Part shown: positions 12,481 through 26,309 of the stretch, piece by piece
Layout of the letters: each line of letters opens with the position of its first letter
Position numbering within the stretch: position 1 is the stretch's first letter
NCBI GenBank assembly: GCA_963969365.1
Contig: OZ017749.1
Coordinates: forward strand, 992,001-1,056,000
Source of the DNA: Asterochloris sp. CNOR1
Lineage: Eukaryota; Chlorophyta; Trebouxiophyceae; Trebouxiales; Trebouxiaceae
Length of the DNA stretch: 64,000 bases
Reading direction: 5' to 3'
Program-made: the position numbers and the translations under genes
Notes under the pieces: generated by a model
The model's input: the letters and a program-made list of their open reading frames with translations, nothing else
Databases searched by the model: none
What the model was told of the DNA's origin: nothing

Positions 12481-12687
12481 TGCATGATGCATGACCACTT
12501 TTCAATGGGCAAGAAAGATTACTGCGGTGGTCATATTGGCTGCTGTGGACTTGCAGCCAGCTACCACTCCAGAAGCTCAGATGGCGTCATTTTTGCAGTA
12601 CGCCGGCAGCAGGCTTAGCGCAAGCAATACCTGCTGAAGCAGTGTGAACAGATTGACTCCATGCCCCAGCCTGCCTCAGTCTGAGTA

Positions 12688-13380
12688 TCAGCCCTGTGTG
12701 TGCGCCTTATTGCTGTCCAGTACAATAGTCACAGGCCCATCATTCACAAGCGCAACATCCATCATTGCTGCAAAAACACCGTCATGAACCTTTTCTGGAA
12801 CATATGCAGCTTTCAATTGGTCCAGGAATTGTGCATAGAAGTTTTTGGCCTGTAGGGCAGACATGACCAGCGCTCAGCAGGCAGTGCTGACGTGTGGCAG
12901 GCACAGTGAGGTGGAAACCACTGCCAACTAACCTGGTTGCCAGGCATGGCTGTGTGGAAGTCTGGTCGATTGCCTCTGCTGCTGTTGTGAAGTGTGAACT
13001 GTGAGACACAAAGCAGCCCAAAGCCTTTCTGCTGAACAGATGATTTCCAGCCTTTGTTGTCCTCCCCTGGCCAGAGCTTGACATTGAGGAGTCTCTGGAC
13101 CCTGCACGCAGCAGGAAGGTGTTGTCGATCAACCTTTGCCGCAGGCAAAAGGGGCCCGGGGCACCGCCCCGTTGTGCTTACAGGTAGTCTGCATCCTTCT
13201 CTGTGTCCTCCTGATGAATGCCAATCAGCGCCACCAGCCCTGGAAGGCAAGGATGTCAGTCTGCAGGCTGTGATGCTAAAGGAGGCAGCCATCTTGGCAG
13301 TCACCTGGACCAATGGAGCTGACAACGGATCCGTCAACTGTGACGCTGGCACTCTTGACTCTCTGCAGCACGGCACGCAT
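12688..13380 (-). CDS. DTD1: D-aminoacyl-tRNA deacylase (DTD)
   Basis: This enzyme hydrolyses D-amino acids, and mischarged glycine, from tRNA and so protects translation. Exons on the minus strand are 13380-13305, 13239-13182, 13101-12933 and 12849-12688. All phases fit and give 154 residues, the usual size of the family. The protein starts [17 protein letters not shown] and continues [20 protein letters not shown]. It carries the active-site motif as VSQFTL and the cis-proline motif as [11 protein letters not shown] near the C-terminus. Both motifs are intact, so the enzyme should be active. The start codon at 13380 opens directly into the conserved N-terminus and leaves no room for a long targeting peptide. 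The gene is tail to tail with PAT1 and head to head with SPB1. Confidence 0.93.
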
Positions 13381-13605
13381 GCCTAGCACTTGCAGTGACC
13401 GCCTGTGCCTGACTACAGAGGGAGGGTGAGCTGGGAGAGCTCGCAGGCCTACACAGTGAGCGGAAGATGGTAAAGGTCGCAGGCCTGGGGTTGCAGATCT
13501 CTTGAAGGCACAGAGCTTATGATGCATGAGATGCTGGCAGTGCTCATAGGTCAACGAACTGATAGTTGCCGCCAGACCGAGGTGGCTTTGTAGCTCGGTG
13601 TAAAC
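13381..13605. promoter_or_regulatory. Divergent promoter region, DTD / SPB1
   Basis: The two start codons are separated by 225 bp, so both genes must be driven from this interval. No TATA-like box or obvious palindrome stands out. Confidence 0.5.
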
Positions 13606-16600
13606 ATGGTGAAGAAGGCCAAGGGAAAGCATCGCCTTGATAAGTATTACAACCTCGCCAAGGAGCAAGGGTGAGGGATTTTATCTGTCCCAACTAAGGA
13701 TTGTCTTGGAGATGCTGTACATTCAAGCAACCTGCTTGCCTGTCTGCAGGTACCGGTCCCGTGCAGCTTTCAAGCTCATCCAGCTCAACCGCAAGTACCA
13801 CTTCTTGGAGGGCAGTCGTGCATTGCTGGATCTATGTGCTGCGCCAGGTGAGTAGGGCTGCAGAAGTGCTGGTAGATCTCAATACAGTCTGGTCCCCCAC
13901 CAGGGCTCACAGTGCTCCTTGCTCATGTGTTGAGTAGAGCATGTAGAGCTGCATGTGATCAAGCAACTTGTTTTGACATGGTCCGTCTGCTTTTCTGTAG
14001 GAGGCTGGCTGCAGGTGGCCAGCAAGCACATGCCCATGGGCAGCCTGATCATCGGCATTGATCTGGTGCCCATCAGGGCAATCAGGGGCTGCAGGAGCAT
14101 TGTGGGCGACATCACGACCCAGAAGGCCCGCGACGTGAGCACGGGGAAGCTGCTGCCGCATCATATTGATGCTGAAGGGTCTGCTGTGCTTCCTTGCCAT
14201 GTTCTGTACATGTTCTGGGAATTGCTGGACGTGCAGGCATTTGCTTCCTGAAGTTGCAGCAGCCCACGCAGGCTGGCAAAGACTGGCAGAACATGCAGGG
14301 TGTGCGCAGCAGCAATGGTCAGAAGCTGTGCCAGCTGTGCGAAACATGGGGAGAAGACGGCCGAAGCGACATGGACCAAGCACTGTTCAGATGTCGACTG
14401 ATCGCTGCTGCCTGCTGTGCAGGCCATCAAGAAGGAGGCCGGTGGAAGCCTGATGGATGCTGTGATCCACGATGGAGCTCCCAATGTGGGTGGGGCATGG
14501 GCCAGTGAGGCATACAGCCAGTCAGCCTTGGTGCTGGAGTCGCTCAGGCTGGCCTGTGATGTGCTGGCGCCCCGTGGCACCTTTGTGACCAAGATCTTCA
14601 GGTCAGCACAGCACAGAGATTGCAGAGCCCTGGCAGCTGGGCATCTACACATCTCGGAGGACATGCTTTGACTGCTGTTGCTGCTGCCAGTGCATCCCAC
14701 ATCATCTCTCCAGCTGATGTTGCTGCTGATTCGAGCTGAACTTAGCTGATTGTATGAGCAGCAGGTTTGTTGTCTGGGCCCTGTGCCATCTCATATTTCT
14801 GCTCAGCTTGCAGCTCTTGGCAGCTGCAGGTAGCAGGACTGTGTTGCGGTGATGCAGGCCTTCAGCTACCAAATCTGGTTGCCGCCTTGATTTGCTGCAA
14901 GCTGCAGGACTAGCTTGGGCTGCTCTCTGCACACAACCTGTGGCAAAGCTTGCTGCTCTTGGCTGACGCAGGTCACAGGACTACACTGCACTTTTGTACG
15001 CGTTCAATCAGCTGTTTGGCAAAGTGGAGGCCACTAAGCCAGCAGCCTCCAGGAATACCTCGGCTGAGATCTTCGTGGTCTGCCTGGGCTTCAAGGCGCC
15101 GTCTAAGATCGACCCCCGCCTGCTGGACCCCAAACACCTGTTCAAGGCAAGCTGCCCCTCTCTTCCGTTGCACTTCACCATTGTACATTAAAGCCAAGGC
15201 CTCGAAACCTGTGCAATGACCTTGCCGGCTCCACTGTCCCTCGCATTGAAGACAGGAGTGTGCCACACATGCCGTGGCCCTGATGGCCGCAGTGCTGAGC
15301 TGCGCGTCAGCTCCTTATTCAGTGCGTGCCCTAGGTGGCATGCTGACAGTCTTGTTGGCCTGCAGGAGATCCAGGAAGTACCCAAGATCATGGGTCCTGA
15401 TGCCCTGCTCAAGCAAAAGATCAAGCAGAGGAGGCACCGTGAGGGTTATGAGGAAGGGCTGTCCTCCACCTACAGGCCCCTGCCAGCTGCAGCCTTCATT
15501 ACCTCAGACAAGCCTGTCGAGCTGCTGGGGCTGCACAGCAGGTAAATGTCAGGCTGAGCTCATGCTTGAGACAAGTGGCAGGCATGACTGAACAGAGGGT
15601 GACAGTCCTCCCTCCTACCTTTCTGTTTTTGTGGCCGGCACCCTGCTCTTACTCTCTGGGTTTTGTGTTGCACCATGCCTGGCGCACCTGCCTTACCCCA
15701 TCTCCATGCGTGCAGGTTTGTTCTGCAGGGAGCAGGGGCTGCACCTGCAGAGGACGTCGAGTCGGGCGCAGCGCTGGCGGCCTATGTCCAGGCCCACCCT
15801 GCTACCAGCGCGGAGATCAGGCGGCTGTGCCAGGACCTGCAGGTGCTGGGGCGTGGCGAGTTCAAGGCACTGCTCAAGTGGTGAGCACGGAGACACAAGA
15901 GGAAGGCTCTCTTGGCTTGAAGTCCTTGAGGCTCTATGGCCTGCTGGGCACATGCTGCACAGCACGCCATTCAACATTGCACCTCTGTCCTGGGACATGC
16001 AGCCTGACTGCAGCGATCAGCGCAAGTGCAGTGATCAGCGCAGCTCGACTTAATGAAAAGGGTCTGGCTATCATCTGCGTATAGCTTTGAGATTTGAGCC
16101 TGCCAGGTGCCGATTGTGCGCCTGCTGCTGCAGGCGCACGGCGGTCAAGAAGGCCTGGGATGCACAGCAGGCGCAGGATCAGGCTGGGAACGGGAGTGGT
16201 GCAGAGGAGGAGGCTGCAGTGCCACCTGAGGAGCAGGCGGGGGCTATGGAGGTAGGGCTGTGCAGTGTTTGTAGGCAGCAGGTCTGGGAAAGCTCAACAG
16301 GGGCAGGCTTGCAGGCGGCAGGTCTGGGGAAGCTCAAGAGAGGCGGGCCTTGTACCACCTAAGGACCAGTCAGAAACATGTGTTTGTAGGTTGCCATGTC
16401 TTGAGATGCTTGAGAAGGCTTTGTCACTGCCAATGGACGCTGCATTGCCACCTGAGGGGCAGGCAGGGGTCAAGGAGTAGGCTCACTCAAAGTTTTAGGC
16501 CAGGTCGCAGCTCAACCCGAGACGCTTGCAACCAGACGTGTGCACATACAGTGCTCAGCTGTATCGAGCTGCTGCCTTGGCTGCTTGCTTGCAGGGTCCT

Positions 16601-19600
16601 GCCCACTTGCTCGCAGAGGCCTGCTGGCTGCCTCGCAGTGTTCTGTTTGTCTGCTTGGACTGGCAAAGCTACGCACCCACAGCAGCTGCTTTGCTTGTGG
16701 TGAGGTGGTCGACAATGGTGAGGTGCCACATCCCTACAGCCCTCCTGCGTCCCTTGTCCAAATCCAGCTGGGGCAGGATCTCACTGCTGCAGTGCAGCCA
16801 GGATGTTGGCCACCTCACATGTAGCTGCAATGATTGGGCCAGTGCCTGATGTCCCTTGCCTGCCAGGGCACCAGTCACCAGACTGGCAGGTGCAAGTCAT
16901 GGCTCCCGTCGTCAGGGCCCCATGAATGGCTCGCTCTGGCTCCTGCTCTGCTGCAGGAGCAGCTGCTGGAGGAGATGTCTGGGGTGAAGGACAAGATGGA
17001 GCGGAGGTTGAAGCGTGAGAAGCGGCGCCGCAAAGAGCAGAAGACCAAGGCGCGCATCAGGGCGGCCCAGATGGCGCAGAGTGAGTGGGAGCTGTAGCCT
17101 TCGTCTGTTGGCCAGGCTTGTCCCAAGTCCAAGCCACTGCCTCTTTCTGAGATGCATTAGGGGCAGCAGAAAAGAGCCTGCGACAGGCTGCAGCCGTGAT
17201 GTGAGTTGCGCACTGGCTGTGGGTGAGCATACGGCATAATCTGGTGTTCATCAAGGTGCACTTCTGTGTGGTACAGACTCAATGGGGCCACAGGCGTTGT
17301 CTGTGAGGCTTGGGAATCTTGGTGGTGGGCAGCTCAACCATTGGCCATTTGTATGCTGGGGTGCAGCATCCTTCAGTCCTGCATGAGGGCAGCGCAGATT
17401 TTGCCAAGCAACAACCTAAAATTGTGTAGCGGCTGCTGTCTGCTCGGTGGCTGGGGTTGGGTACCAGCCCAAAGAGTGCAGTGGTGGGGTGCAACAGCCT
17501 TGCTCTGGGGAGGCAGGAAGACCAGATGAAGCAAAGTGAGGCTGCTGTCTTCCTTCTAAGCGCTGTGTGCAGCCTGAGGGCTCAGGCATGTGCTGCAAGC
17601 CTGCACTGGGCCACCCCACTCGCTGCAGTATCAAGTCTCCCGGTGGAACCCCTCTGCTAGACCAGACTGTTGCAATGTGGAGCTATGTCATGCTGGCAAG
17701 CTGCAGATCCCAGGAGTGTTAGGTGCCTGCAGGTGAGGGTATCAATGAGGCTGACGCCAATGCCCCGCTGTTCAGCCTGAGTGCCTTGAAGACCCCCGGC
17801 AGCGCTGCCCAGCTGGGGGAGTCCGCAGCGCCTGCTGCTGAGGAGCTGGAAGTGCTAGAGGGGGACAGCGATGAGGAGGCCCTGCCTGCTCAGCTCAGGG
17901 ATGCGGACGCGGGCAGCGACTCTGATGAGGAGCGGAGGTGAGACTGGACCAGCTGAACTGTGGGCTGTGAGCTGCTTGTGTGCAGCACAGGCCGTTGTGC
18001 CTGCTCAGCCCAGGCAGCAACTCGCATGAGAACTTCAGTGACGCCTGGGCATGGGGAACGACATGCACCGGAGACCAGCAAGCCTCACATCTGCTGTCTC
18101 ATTGCAATGTTTATAGTTCCTGCAGCAGGCCGTCTTGTACAGCCCTGCAACGCTGCAAGTTCAGGCATCTCATCCTCTGGATTTTGCAGGCAGTATGAGC
18201 TGGACATGGAGGATAACATGGATGCCCTGTACCAGTCCTATCTGGAGCGGCGGGGAAAGCGCGAGGAACGGGCCCGTGCCAAACGCAAGCGCCTGGGCGC
18301 AGAGGGGGAGCTGGGCTCTGATGAGGAGGGCCTGGACGAGGAGAGGGCGCCTGAGTACCAGCCGGGTTCTGATGCGGAGGCTGACGAGCAGCAGGTGGGC
18401 TTTGCTGTCAGGCTGCTGCTGCCTGGGCTGCTTTGGCAGCCTTTGGGCAGCGAGCTTGGTCCTGATGCACAGGGCGCAGGCAGCAGGTGAGGCTGGGGTC
18501 TCGTTTTGTTCTATGCATGTCTGGCCGTCAAGAGACATTCGGACCTGGCAAGCAGTAGCCGGACTTGCTCTTGCTGTGCTGCATAGGTAGCTACAGTGAG
18601 ATGGGCGACAGGGCAGGGTGTTGAGCAGCAGATGGGCTGGCTGGCTCCTACTGCATCTGCGGCAGAGGCTGGTCCTTGTTATTCAAGCTTGAGGCCCACA
18701 CTGCGCAAGGCATGCTGCAGGAGAAGCTGCATCTGCTCATGTTCCCATGCAGGCTGCCTGGCACGCTGTTGAAGGCATCAGGCAACCAAGCTGCCTGTTG
18801 CATCATTTGGATCTTCACTGGGTTTGCCTTGCCTATGCATGGACCACAACCGGCCTGCCAATGGTCGCCCTGCAGGCTGGACACTGGCCAAGTTGTGGCG
18901 TGCAGGCAGTACTGTCACATGCAGAAGGCTCTACCTGTGCTGCATCACTCAAATGCTGCCCTGCAGGCTGGCGACGGCCTCATTGTCCCCCTGGACGAGC
19001 GCCGCATTGGGCGCCCCACAAGCAGCGCAGCAGTGGCCGCCCAGTGGTTTGCGCAGGACCTCTTTGCTGGAGCTGATGTCGAGGACAAGGAGCCCACAGC
19101 TGTGGGCATGCCAGCCGGAGCTGCCACCCCAGCCAGCCAGCAGCGCAAGGCTGCGGCAAGCGAGTCTGCCCGCAAAGCCCGCAAGCTGCAGCAGGCCCCT
19201 GCTGCTGCTGCTGGCTCAGCAAGGAGAACCGCTGATCAGCAGGCAGCTGGTGTGGATGTAGAGGCGGCGCCAGGCAGCAAGGCAGCAAGAGCTGTTAAGC
19301 AGCAGCAGCCTGCTGCTGCTCAGGCTGAGGCAGACAGCGAAGATGGAGGTGCTGCAGATGTCTTGCAGCAGCAGCCAGCAGAGGCGGAACCAGCAGGATT
19401 TGTGGAGGTTCCGCTGGCAGCAGCAGAGGACTCTGATGCCTCCTCAGAGGATGAGTTTGGGAATCTGGACGACAATGGCAAGGCTGAGGTGCTGGCGCTG
19501 GCCAAGAAGATGCTGGGCGGGCGAGTCAAGAATGTGAGTGCCCAGGGGCTTGTGGCAGATCTGCTGCCTGTGGGGCCAGAGTTGCTCAAGCACAGCTCAC

Positions 19601-21060
19601 CATCATAAGGTGAAAGGCATTGCCAGTGCTGGGCAGAGGGTGGATGCAATGTGCAAGCTTGAGGCAAGGTGTAGATGAGGTGCAGTCTTCCATTGCCAGC
19701 ACGCTAAGTGACTGCTGCAGGACATCTTGGAGCAGGGCTACCACCGCTATGCCTTCCATGATGATGGCATGCCCAGCTGGTTTGCTGCAGATGAGGCCCG
19801 CCACATGAGGTGCGTCAGATCGGCCGCAACCTGGTGCAGCTGCACCGGGGCATCGTCTGCTGACTCCTGCCTGCCCTGTCAACTGTGGGCATGTGCCTCA
19901 CATGCCCATGCATGTCGGGAACAATCGCTATGACTGGCCCTTCTGTGAATTTGCACCTCTTTGCACAGCTTGAGCATCTGCTCCAGCCATTTGGGTGGCA
20001 GGCCTGCTGCCAGGCAAGTTTTGCAGGCCAACACAAGGCATGAAGCCATCTCCGCCCAGACGAAGCGCTCAGCTGACTCAGCACATGTGCTGCCAAGCCT
20101 GAAGCATTGGCAGCCACTTCACTGAGCAGTGATGCGTAGGCCCCTGATTGAGCTGAGCAACAGGGAGGGCAGGGGGACCTTTCAGCCTGTTGCATCCTGC
20201 CACCCATGGTCAACGAGTTCTGCACACATGGACGTGCAGGGCTCCTGTTGTCCTTAGCAAGGAGGAAGTCGATGCAGAACGCGCTGCCTTGCGTGCCGTT
20301 GACGCCCGTCCCATCAAAAAGGTCGCAGAGGCTCGGCTGCGCAAGCGCAAGCGCCTGTCGGTGAGTTGCGCGGTCCACTTGGCCCCTCGCGACATGTCAG
20401 GCAGCCGTCCGCCTTGGGGCCCTCGTCTCTGGCAATCAGGCAGCTGCAAGTTGAATTTGAACAAGAGCAGATGCGGTTGGCACTGCCAGCAGCCTGTACT
20501 GATTGCACTTCCATCCACATCCCAAGAAATTATTGCAGTATCTGCTCACGTGCTGCAGTAAGCGTTGTGGGCAGGAATGCAGCAGTGCTGTGTTGCGGCC
20601 TGCAATGCTGTGCCTAGCTCTGCACAGGCTTTAGCTTGGATGCGCCAGCCAGCCTGAGGGCGGCATGCACTAGGGTTGAGGCCATGTTGCAAGCACAGCC
20701 ATGCAAGTGACGTGGTCCGCGCTGCATGTTGTGCGCCCATTTCAGCAAACATGTCCACCCATGCAGACCAAGTTGGAGGCTGCCCGCAGCAAGGCTGAGG
20801 CCATCAGCGGCAACGAGGACATGGCGGCTGGCTCCAAGGCGCGTGAGATTGAGAAGCTGTATGCCAAGGCACGCGCCTCGGGCAAGGGCAAAGACAAGAA
20901 GGGCAAGCCCAGTCGCAGCGCCCAGTACAAAAATAAGGGCAAGCCCCTGGACCCCCGCTTGCGCAAGGACAAGCGGCAGGTCAACTTTAAGGCCAAGGCC
21001 AAGGCCGCCAAGAAGAAGCAGAAGGGCAAGGGCAAGGGCCCAGCCCGCAAAAGCAAGTGA
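13606..21060 (+). CDS. SPB1: SPB1/FTSJ3-type pre-rRNA 2'-O-methyltransferase
   Basis: SPB1 methylates 25S/28S rRNA in the peptidyl-transferase centre and is needed for pre-60S maturation in the nucleolus. Exons are 13606-13670, 13750-13847, 14001-14134, 14423-14601, 14972-15146, 15366-15541, 15716-15880, 16134-16251, 16957-17080, 17733-17937, 18190-18394, 18967-19533, 19721-19809, 20240-20360 and 20767-21060, giving 904 residues in frame. It starts [20 protein letters not shown]. The RrmJ/FtsJ catalytic K-D-K-E set is visible: [26 protein letters not shown] and [21 protein letters not shown] and a Lys/Arg coiled coil follow, then acidic Ser/Asp/Glu stretches. The C-terminal Spb1 domain contains [19 protein letters not shown] and [10 protein letters not shown], and the tail is Lys-rich. 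Intron 15147-15365 has a GC donor. Two introns contain copies of exon edges. Confidence 0.94.
15147..15365 (+). other. GC-AG intron in SPB1
   Basis: The donor is AAG|GCAAGC and the acceptor GCCTGCAG. Use of this site joins DPKHLFK to EIQEVPKI in phase 0, as expected for SPB1 proteins. Confidence 0.75.
16252..16482 (+). repeat. Decayed copy of an SPB1 exon end plus inner tandem repeat
   Basis: The segment 16437-16482 (GCTGCATTGCCACCTGAGG, GGCAGGCAGGGGTC, AAGGAG) repeats the exon end at 16211-16257 (GCTGCAGTGCCACCTGAGG, AGCAGGCGGGGGC, ATGGAG). Between them two tandem units of about 40 bp (about 16272-16310 and 16312-16350) share GGCAGGTCTGGG and AAGCTCAA. Confidence 0.7.
18859..18898 (+). repeat. 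Decayed copy of an SPB1 acceptor and exon start
   Basis: The order CAATGGTCGCCCTGCAGGCTGG, ACACTGGCC parallels the real junction about 90 bp downstream (ATGCTGCCCTGCAGGCTGG, CGACGGCC). It lies in intron 18395-18966. Confidence 0.5.
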
Positions 21061-21232
21061 TGGACCAACACATGATGATGAACAATGGTTCATGTCTGAG
21101 ATACTCTGGCCCATTGGGCTGCCTGAAATTCATGATCTGTCAGGAGAGGCTGCCCAGAAATTTATTATACGTTATTTTCCGATCTTGAATCTTACAACCT
21201 TGTAGCAGCCTGCAGCTTGGAGCATTGAAGCC

Positions 21233-23933
<2,701 letters not shown>

Positions 23934-23962
23934 CACGTTTCCTGCATGATGGTGGAACACTT

Positions 23963-25746
23963 TCAAAGTCTAAGGCTGCCAGAAAGCATGATCACAGCTT
24001 GGCCCAGTACTTGAACTTTGCTTCCCGCCTCCAGCAATTTGACATTCAGCTCGCCCCCGCGAGGGCTGCACTGCCTGGCTCTGAACTCTGTTTTGCTCGG
24101 CATCTTTGAGGCCCAGTAAGCTGCAAGCACAGAGTGTGCTGAGCCAGTCACTGGATCTTCTGGGACTCCAACCCAAGGTGCAAAGAATCTAGAGTAGAAG
24201 TCGTGTGTCTGGCCATCACCTGCAGGCCATGCAATCTGCGTCAGGCATCTGCCAACCCGTGGCATGCAGCGTGGGCTCCATTGCACAAGTGTGCAAGCAC
24301 TGCCAGCAGGCCCTGTAAAAAAACACCCGCACGCAAGCAACACGTGTCAGACAGGGATCAGGGTCTTAGGCAGAGGGCCCACCTGCACATGTGAGAATGA
24401 TGCCACAGACGCAGCCCTCAGTGTGGAGGTTCAGCAGGGTCTGGGGGTCTGGGACTGGCAGCGCCTCCAGCTGTTGCTGGGAGCAGTCCACTGCCACGAG
24501 CAGGTACGTCACGGCCTTGTTGTACACCACGTCCCTGATGGGGAGCTTGCCAGCAACTGCCTGCAGCAGCAGGATACTGACACGTTCATGTGTATGCATG
24601 CAGGGCAGCCCCGAGAGTGCTGCAGCCTCAGCAGGCAGCCATCTGGCACATGCTGCTGGTCAGGTTGACGGGATCTGTCCCAGCTCTGAGCCCTACAGAA
24701 AGGAAGCACTGCAGCTGTAGGGAGGTCGTATGGGGGCACATGCTCTGCAGGAGTGTCAGTCCTGGTGACTTGGCGGTGAAAGGCGCACTGGTGAGGCTAC
24801 GACCACCTGCACCTCTTCGCCTGGACAGCAGGCGCAGCCGAATTCTGTGGAGGCCGGCCACAGCAGGCAGCTGCAAGGCACTGCCCACACTGGCCTGACT
24901 GAACCAGTGACACCATCACTGATGGGGCATGCACTGCCGCCTTCCAGGGCACAGGGAAAGAGAGAAAGCTGCCGGTGTCAGACCCTGACCTCTGGGAGCC
25001 CTGCCACGTCTGGCAGCCCGTCAGTGGGTGCCAGCAGGGGAAGCTGCATGGCATAGCCTCCTGCGGTGCGCTCCACCGTCAGCGTGCCACTCTTGGTGTC
25101 AAACTGGAGTCGGGGGGAGGTGTTGCCAATCTCTGCATGCAGGGCAGACACGAGTGAGGGCTGAGGAGGGCAGCACCAGCTGCCAGCCCATTGGTGAGCA
25201 GCACTGCTGACCCTGAGCATGCCGTCCAGACGCAAGTCAGCAGAGACTGCCCAGGCAACAGCATTCTGTTGAGGACGACCACAGCTGGGCGCACCGTCAC
25301 CCACTCTGTGCATGCAGAGCAGATGCAGCTGAGTACAGAGAAGGCCAGGGAAGCCTTAACAACGAATTTGCAGGCAGTTGCAGATGCAGATGGCAACAGG
25401 GCACATGTGTCATGGTGATCCGCTGCTGAGAGATTTCATTCAGGGCAGTGGCAGGTCGAGCTTCATGTGCATTGCACTCACCTGCCGACAAGATTGCAGC
25501 GGCTGCCAATGTGGCATGCCCGCACAGCGGCACCTCGGACTTGGGGGTGAACCAGCGCAGCTTGAAGTGGCTATGTGTGAGGAAGGCGCCAGCAGTGGCT
25601 GTGACTGGCTCAACAAATGCTGTCTCGCTCAGGTTAAGCTCATTGGCAATGCGTTGCAGGTGTGCGTCGTCCAGTGGGGCTGCCAGCAGGCACACTGCTG
25701 CAGGGTTGCCCTTGAAGGCTTCTGATGTGAACGAGTCTACCTGCAT
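23963..25746 (-). CDS. PhzF-family isomerase-like protein
   Basis: Members share the PhzF / diaminopimelate-epimerase fold. The substrate of eukaryotic members is generally unknown, so no reaction is assigned. Exons on the minus strand are 25746-25482, 25132-24990, 24560-24383 and 24219-23963. All phases fit and give 280 residues, a normal length. The start MQVDSFTSEAFKGNPAAVCL and the catalytic-glutamate motif NLSETAFV are intact. LRWFTPKSEVPLCGHATLAA follows, then RFFAPWVGVPEDPVTGSAHS in the second half. I assume that the roughly 430 bp between the second and third exons is a single intron. Its 3' end nearly touches that of GALE (29 bp), so the transcripts probably overlap. Confidence 0.9.
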
Positions 25747-26309
25747 TTGCAGCACAGATAGTTGGCCAGTGGCCAGCAGCAGCAATCCTTACACGGCCAG
25801 CAGCACTAGCACATGCAGCTCTCACAGTATAGGTGGGGATGCACATGTTGTTCATGATCAAAGACTCTAAGGCCCAGACTTGGACAGGCTGCTGTGCTGC
25901 TGCTTTAGTGGCAGCAGAATGGCAAGACGTCAATTGCGGACTATCTGGCTGGACTGAGTGTGGTGTCACAACTTGAATACGTGAGAGAGATCGGAGTTGC
26001 TGTCACCATTACACTCACAGTTGGGGTTTCGATCTTGATTTTCATCTGGCAGTAATTGCAAAAGATCCAGGGCTTTCCAAGGCCCATTAGACTATTGTGG
26101 TTCACAGCCAATGAAAGAAGATCATTTGGGGCATGCAACATGCCAGATCCATGCTGCTTGAATGTTTGGTGCGGTGGGCATCATTGCAGTGCTATACTGA
26201 CATGGGAAGGGTGGGCAGCAGATGAGCTGCACAAATACTCTCACAAAACCTGGATTCATGCATGCTTGAGCAGATTTCGAAGCCAGAGGTGCGACACTTG
26301 AGGGGGGTT
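25747..26309. other. Spacer between two minus-strand genes
   Basis: This must hold the promoter and leader of the PhzF gene and the 3' end of the next minus-strand gene. No exon, repeat or structured element is evident. Confidence 0.4.

Noticed and set aside
24561-24989. A possible extra PhzF exon in the long intron
   Set aside because: No segment gives PhzF-like sequence, and exons 2 and 3 already join in phase at a position where the family shows variable length.
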